Assembly (NCBI GenBank): GCA_947472655.1
Contig: CANJCG010000004.1
Coordinates: 1-34,498 of the forward strand
DNA from: Actinomycetota bacterium
GTDB lineage: Bacteria > Actinomycetota > Actinomycetes > S36-B12
Length of the DNA stretch: 34,498 nucleotides
Direction: 5' to 3'
This document shows, piece by piece, positions 33,349 to 34,498 of the stretch (its first letter is position 1; every line of letters begins with the position of its first letter). Under the pieces are notes generated by a model that saw only the letters and a list, made by a program, of their open reading frames with translations, did not search any database and had not been told where the DNA came from. A program made the position numbers and the translations under genes.

Positions 33349-34266
33349 TTACTCTAACTGCTGCTCATTATTTGCCTCGGTACCGGCGCGCTCTGCACCC
33401 GGTCCCGTGTAGTCCTCACCGTAGGCACCTGGCGCCGGTCGGCGTCGACGAGGCGGTAACTGAGCGCCTGGGGCCAATCGACGGGTCGATACAAGAAATC
33501 CCGTATGACCATTCATGCGATGGTCGGGCCGAACTGACAAGCCATCGAGGTGCCAAGTGCGCAAGAGCGACTCTTCGGCGCGAGGCTCGGTCCACTGACC
33601 TGTGACGCGAATAGATTCAACGAATTTGGAGAGCTGCGTCGCAGTGGCGACATAGCCGATCATGACCCCACCGGGTGCGACAGCGTCAGCTACTTTTTCA
33701 AGACATTCCCAAGGAGCGAGCATGTCAAGCACGACAGCATCCAGATCGCGTTCTTCCAGATCCAGGGCTAAATCACCAAGTTTCAACGTCCAGGAGTGGG
33801 GATGTTCACCAAACCAAGTAATGACATTAGTTTCAGCAACCTTGGCAAACTCTTCACGCCTTTCATAACTGAAGAGTTGCCCATCCGTGCCAATTGCTTT
33901 GAGTAGCGAACAGGTTAATGCGCCAGACCCAACGCCTGCTTCGGCGATGCGATCCCCTGGATGCAGATTCATGAGACCAACGATGCGTGCAGCATCCTTC
34001 GGGTACACCGGAGTAGCTCCACGAGGCATAGACAGCACGAAATCATCCAGGAGCGGGCGAAGTACCAAATATGCGGCGCCATTAGTCATATGAATGACAG
34101 AACCAGACTCCAAACCAATGATGGCGTCGTGATCCACCCCTCCTCGATGCGTGTGAAAGACCTTTCCCGGGGTCAACTTGACCGTGTGCAGCTTGCCCTT
34201 TGGATCGGTCAGTTGGGCCAGATCACCCACACGAAATGGTCCTTTACGGTTCGCACTTGTCGACAT
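33349..34266 (-). CDS. trmI: tRNA (adenine(58)-N1)-methyltransferase TrmI
   Basis: 305 aa from ATG 34266. It begins G-P-F-R-V-G-D-L-A-Q-L-T-D-P-K-G as its mycobacterial homologue Rv2118c does; an upstream extension to 34437 lacks similarity and overlaps a real gene on the other strand. The SAM site is E-A-G-V-G-S-G-A-L-T and the catalytic region A-V-V-L-D-M-L-A-P-W-E. The enzyme methylates A58 of tRNA. A TACGCT hexamer lies 7 nt before the ATG. The C-terminal 40 residues are low-complexity and basic then acidic. Confidence 0.93.
   Translation of the reverse strand: MSTSANRKGPFRVGDLAQLTDPKGKLHTVKLTPGKVFHTHRGGVDHDAIIGLESGSVIHMTNGAAYLVLRPLLDDFVLSMPRGATPVYPKDAARIVGLMNLHPGDRIAEAGVGSGALTCSLLKAIGTDGQLFSYERREEFAKVAETNVITWFGEHPHSWTLKLGDLALDLEERDLDAVVLDMLAPWECLEKVADAVAPGGVMIGYVATATQLSKFVESIRVTGQWTEPRAEESLLRTWHLDGLSVRPDHRMNGHTGFLVSTRRLAPGAQLPPRRRRPAPGAYGEDYTGPGAERAGTEANNEQQLE
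33350..33355 (-). promoter_or_regulatory. Candidate -10 box for arc
   Basis: On the minus strand TAGAGT overlaps the end of trmI and lies about 23 nt before the arc ATG, leaving a short leader with the strong ribosome site AAGGAGG. No clear -35 box. Confidence 0.3.
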
Positions 34267-34273
34267 TCGGGCA

Positions 34274-34279
34274 AGCGTA
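34274..34279 (-). promoter_or_regulatory. -10 box of leaderless promoter for trmI
   Basis: On the minus strand TACGCT is followed by 7 nt (TGCCCGA) and ATG 34266; no Shine-Dalgarno sequence. Confidence 0.55.
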
Positions 34280-34293
34280 GTCGTGGTTGGCTC

Positions 34294-34299
34294 TACAGT
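34294..34299 (+). promoter_or_regulatory. -10 box of leaderless promoter for the RecB-family nuclease
   Basis: TACAGT is followed by 7 nt (GTCGTTG) and GTG 34307. With the trmI box it makes a divergent pair in 40 bp. Confidence 0.45.
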
Positions 34300-34306
34300 G
34301 TCGTTG

Positions 34307-34498
34307 GTGAGTCCCACATTCCCTTCGACGCTGTCTCCATCGCGAGCCAATGATTTCCAAAGTTGCCCGTTAAAATTCAGATTGCGCAGCATCGATCGTG
34401 TTCCTGAAGAACCGTCCGCAGCAGCCTTGCGGGGCAACCTGATTCACACAGCACTAGAACGGCTATTCGACCTACCTGCAAATGAACGCACCCTTGAT
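34307..34498 (+). CDS. RecB-family (PD-(D/E)XK) exonuclease, N-terminal fragment (runs off the right edge)
   Basis: 64 codons are visible from GTG 34307. They read L-S-P-S-R-A-N-D-F-Q-S-C-P-L-K-F-R, then R-G-N-L-I-H-T-A-L-E-R-L-F-D-L-P, which is the N-terminus of actinobacterial RecB-like nucleases: a first cysteine (Cys20) of a probable iron-sulfur cluster and the motif-I histidine (His47). The rest, including the catalytic acidic residues and the C-terminal cysteines, lies outside. A RecB-like gene divergent from trmI also occurs at Rv2118c/Rv2119. A GTG at 34298 is an alternative start, but the -10 box favours 34307. Confidence 0.82.
   Translation, partial: MSPTFPSTLSPSRANDFQSCPLKFRLRSIDRVPEEPSAAALRGNLIHTALERLFDLPANERTLD

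Noticed and set aside
34267-34437. 57-residue extension of TrmI
   Set aside because: Not similar to other TrmI proteins, upstream of the -10 box, and the opposite strand encodes a RecB-like N-terminus over the same bases.
1-34498. CRISPR arrays, insertion sequences, phage genes, tRNA or rRNA
   Set aside because: No repeat-spacer pattern, transposase, integrase or structural RNA was seen on either strand while reading through; a covariance-model search could still find a small RNA that I missed.

Overview
This window is a stretch of actinobacterial chromosome (phylum Actinomycetota), roughly half G+C by eye. It carries a complete Pup-proteasome system, a glycine-cleavage cluster, RbpA, polyprenol-phosphate mannose synthase, an InhA-type enoyl-ACP reductase, a dodecin and a tandem glycine riboswitch. 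Gene order matches blocks known from Mycobacterium and Streptomyces, but the G+C is lower. A small-genome, perhaps aquatic, actinobacterium is my inference and is not proven here. I see no rRNA, tRNA, CRISPR array, insertion sequence or phage gene.

Layout: (1) 1-5375: SURF1-like and DUF3099 genes on the minus strand, divergent from dodecin; then fabG-inhA-sixA, serB (minus), an orphan ABC ATPase and a CDP-alcohol phosphatidyltransferase. (2) 5443-11355: gcvH, a zinc-ribbon FHA protein, an FtsR-type MerR, a bifunctional-nuclease-family protein, a second MerR, a tandem glycine riboswitch and gcvP. This is the same order as Rv1826-Rv1832 in M. tuberculosis. (3) 11352-14061: a small accessory islet with a thioesterase and two VOC-fold genes facing each other across a 230-bp divergent control region that holds a perfect 14-bp palindrome on a promoter. 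(4) 14085-18171: NUDIX, a 73-aa membrane protein, rbpA (possible ECF-type promoter), and convergent lnt-ppm1-fxsA. (5) 18220-20309: an M24 peptidase divergent from a 5'-3' exonuclease. (6) 20334-34266, all on the minus strand and transcribed leftwards: trmI, arc, dop, pup, prcB, prcA, pafA, a lipoprotein FKBP, a cytosolic FKBP, pafB, pafC, tatA, tatC, helY. (7) The right edge carries the first 64 codons of a RecB-family nuclease on the plus strand, divergent from trmI.

The proteasome block is self-contained. Pup ends in GGQ, Dop deamidates it to GGE, PafA ligates it to substrate lysines, Arc unfolds pupylated proteins and docks through its C-terminal GQYL on the PrcA/PrcB core. PafB/PafC (WYL regulators of DNA damage) and the Tat translocase follow in the same direction.

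The strongest unlisted pattern is regulatory. At 13 genes a TANNNT hexamer lies exactly 6-7 nt before the start codon, often without a Shine-Dalgarno sequence, which is the signature of leaderless transcription. It settles several start codons, predicts internal promoters whose -10 boxes reuse the preceding gene's stop codon (pafA, FKBP), and points to a non-canonical ATT start for the lipoprotein FKBP, where it restores a textbook lipoprotein signal peptide.
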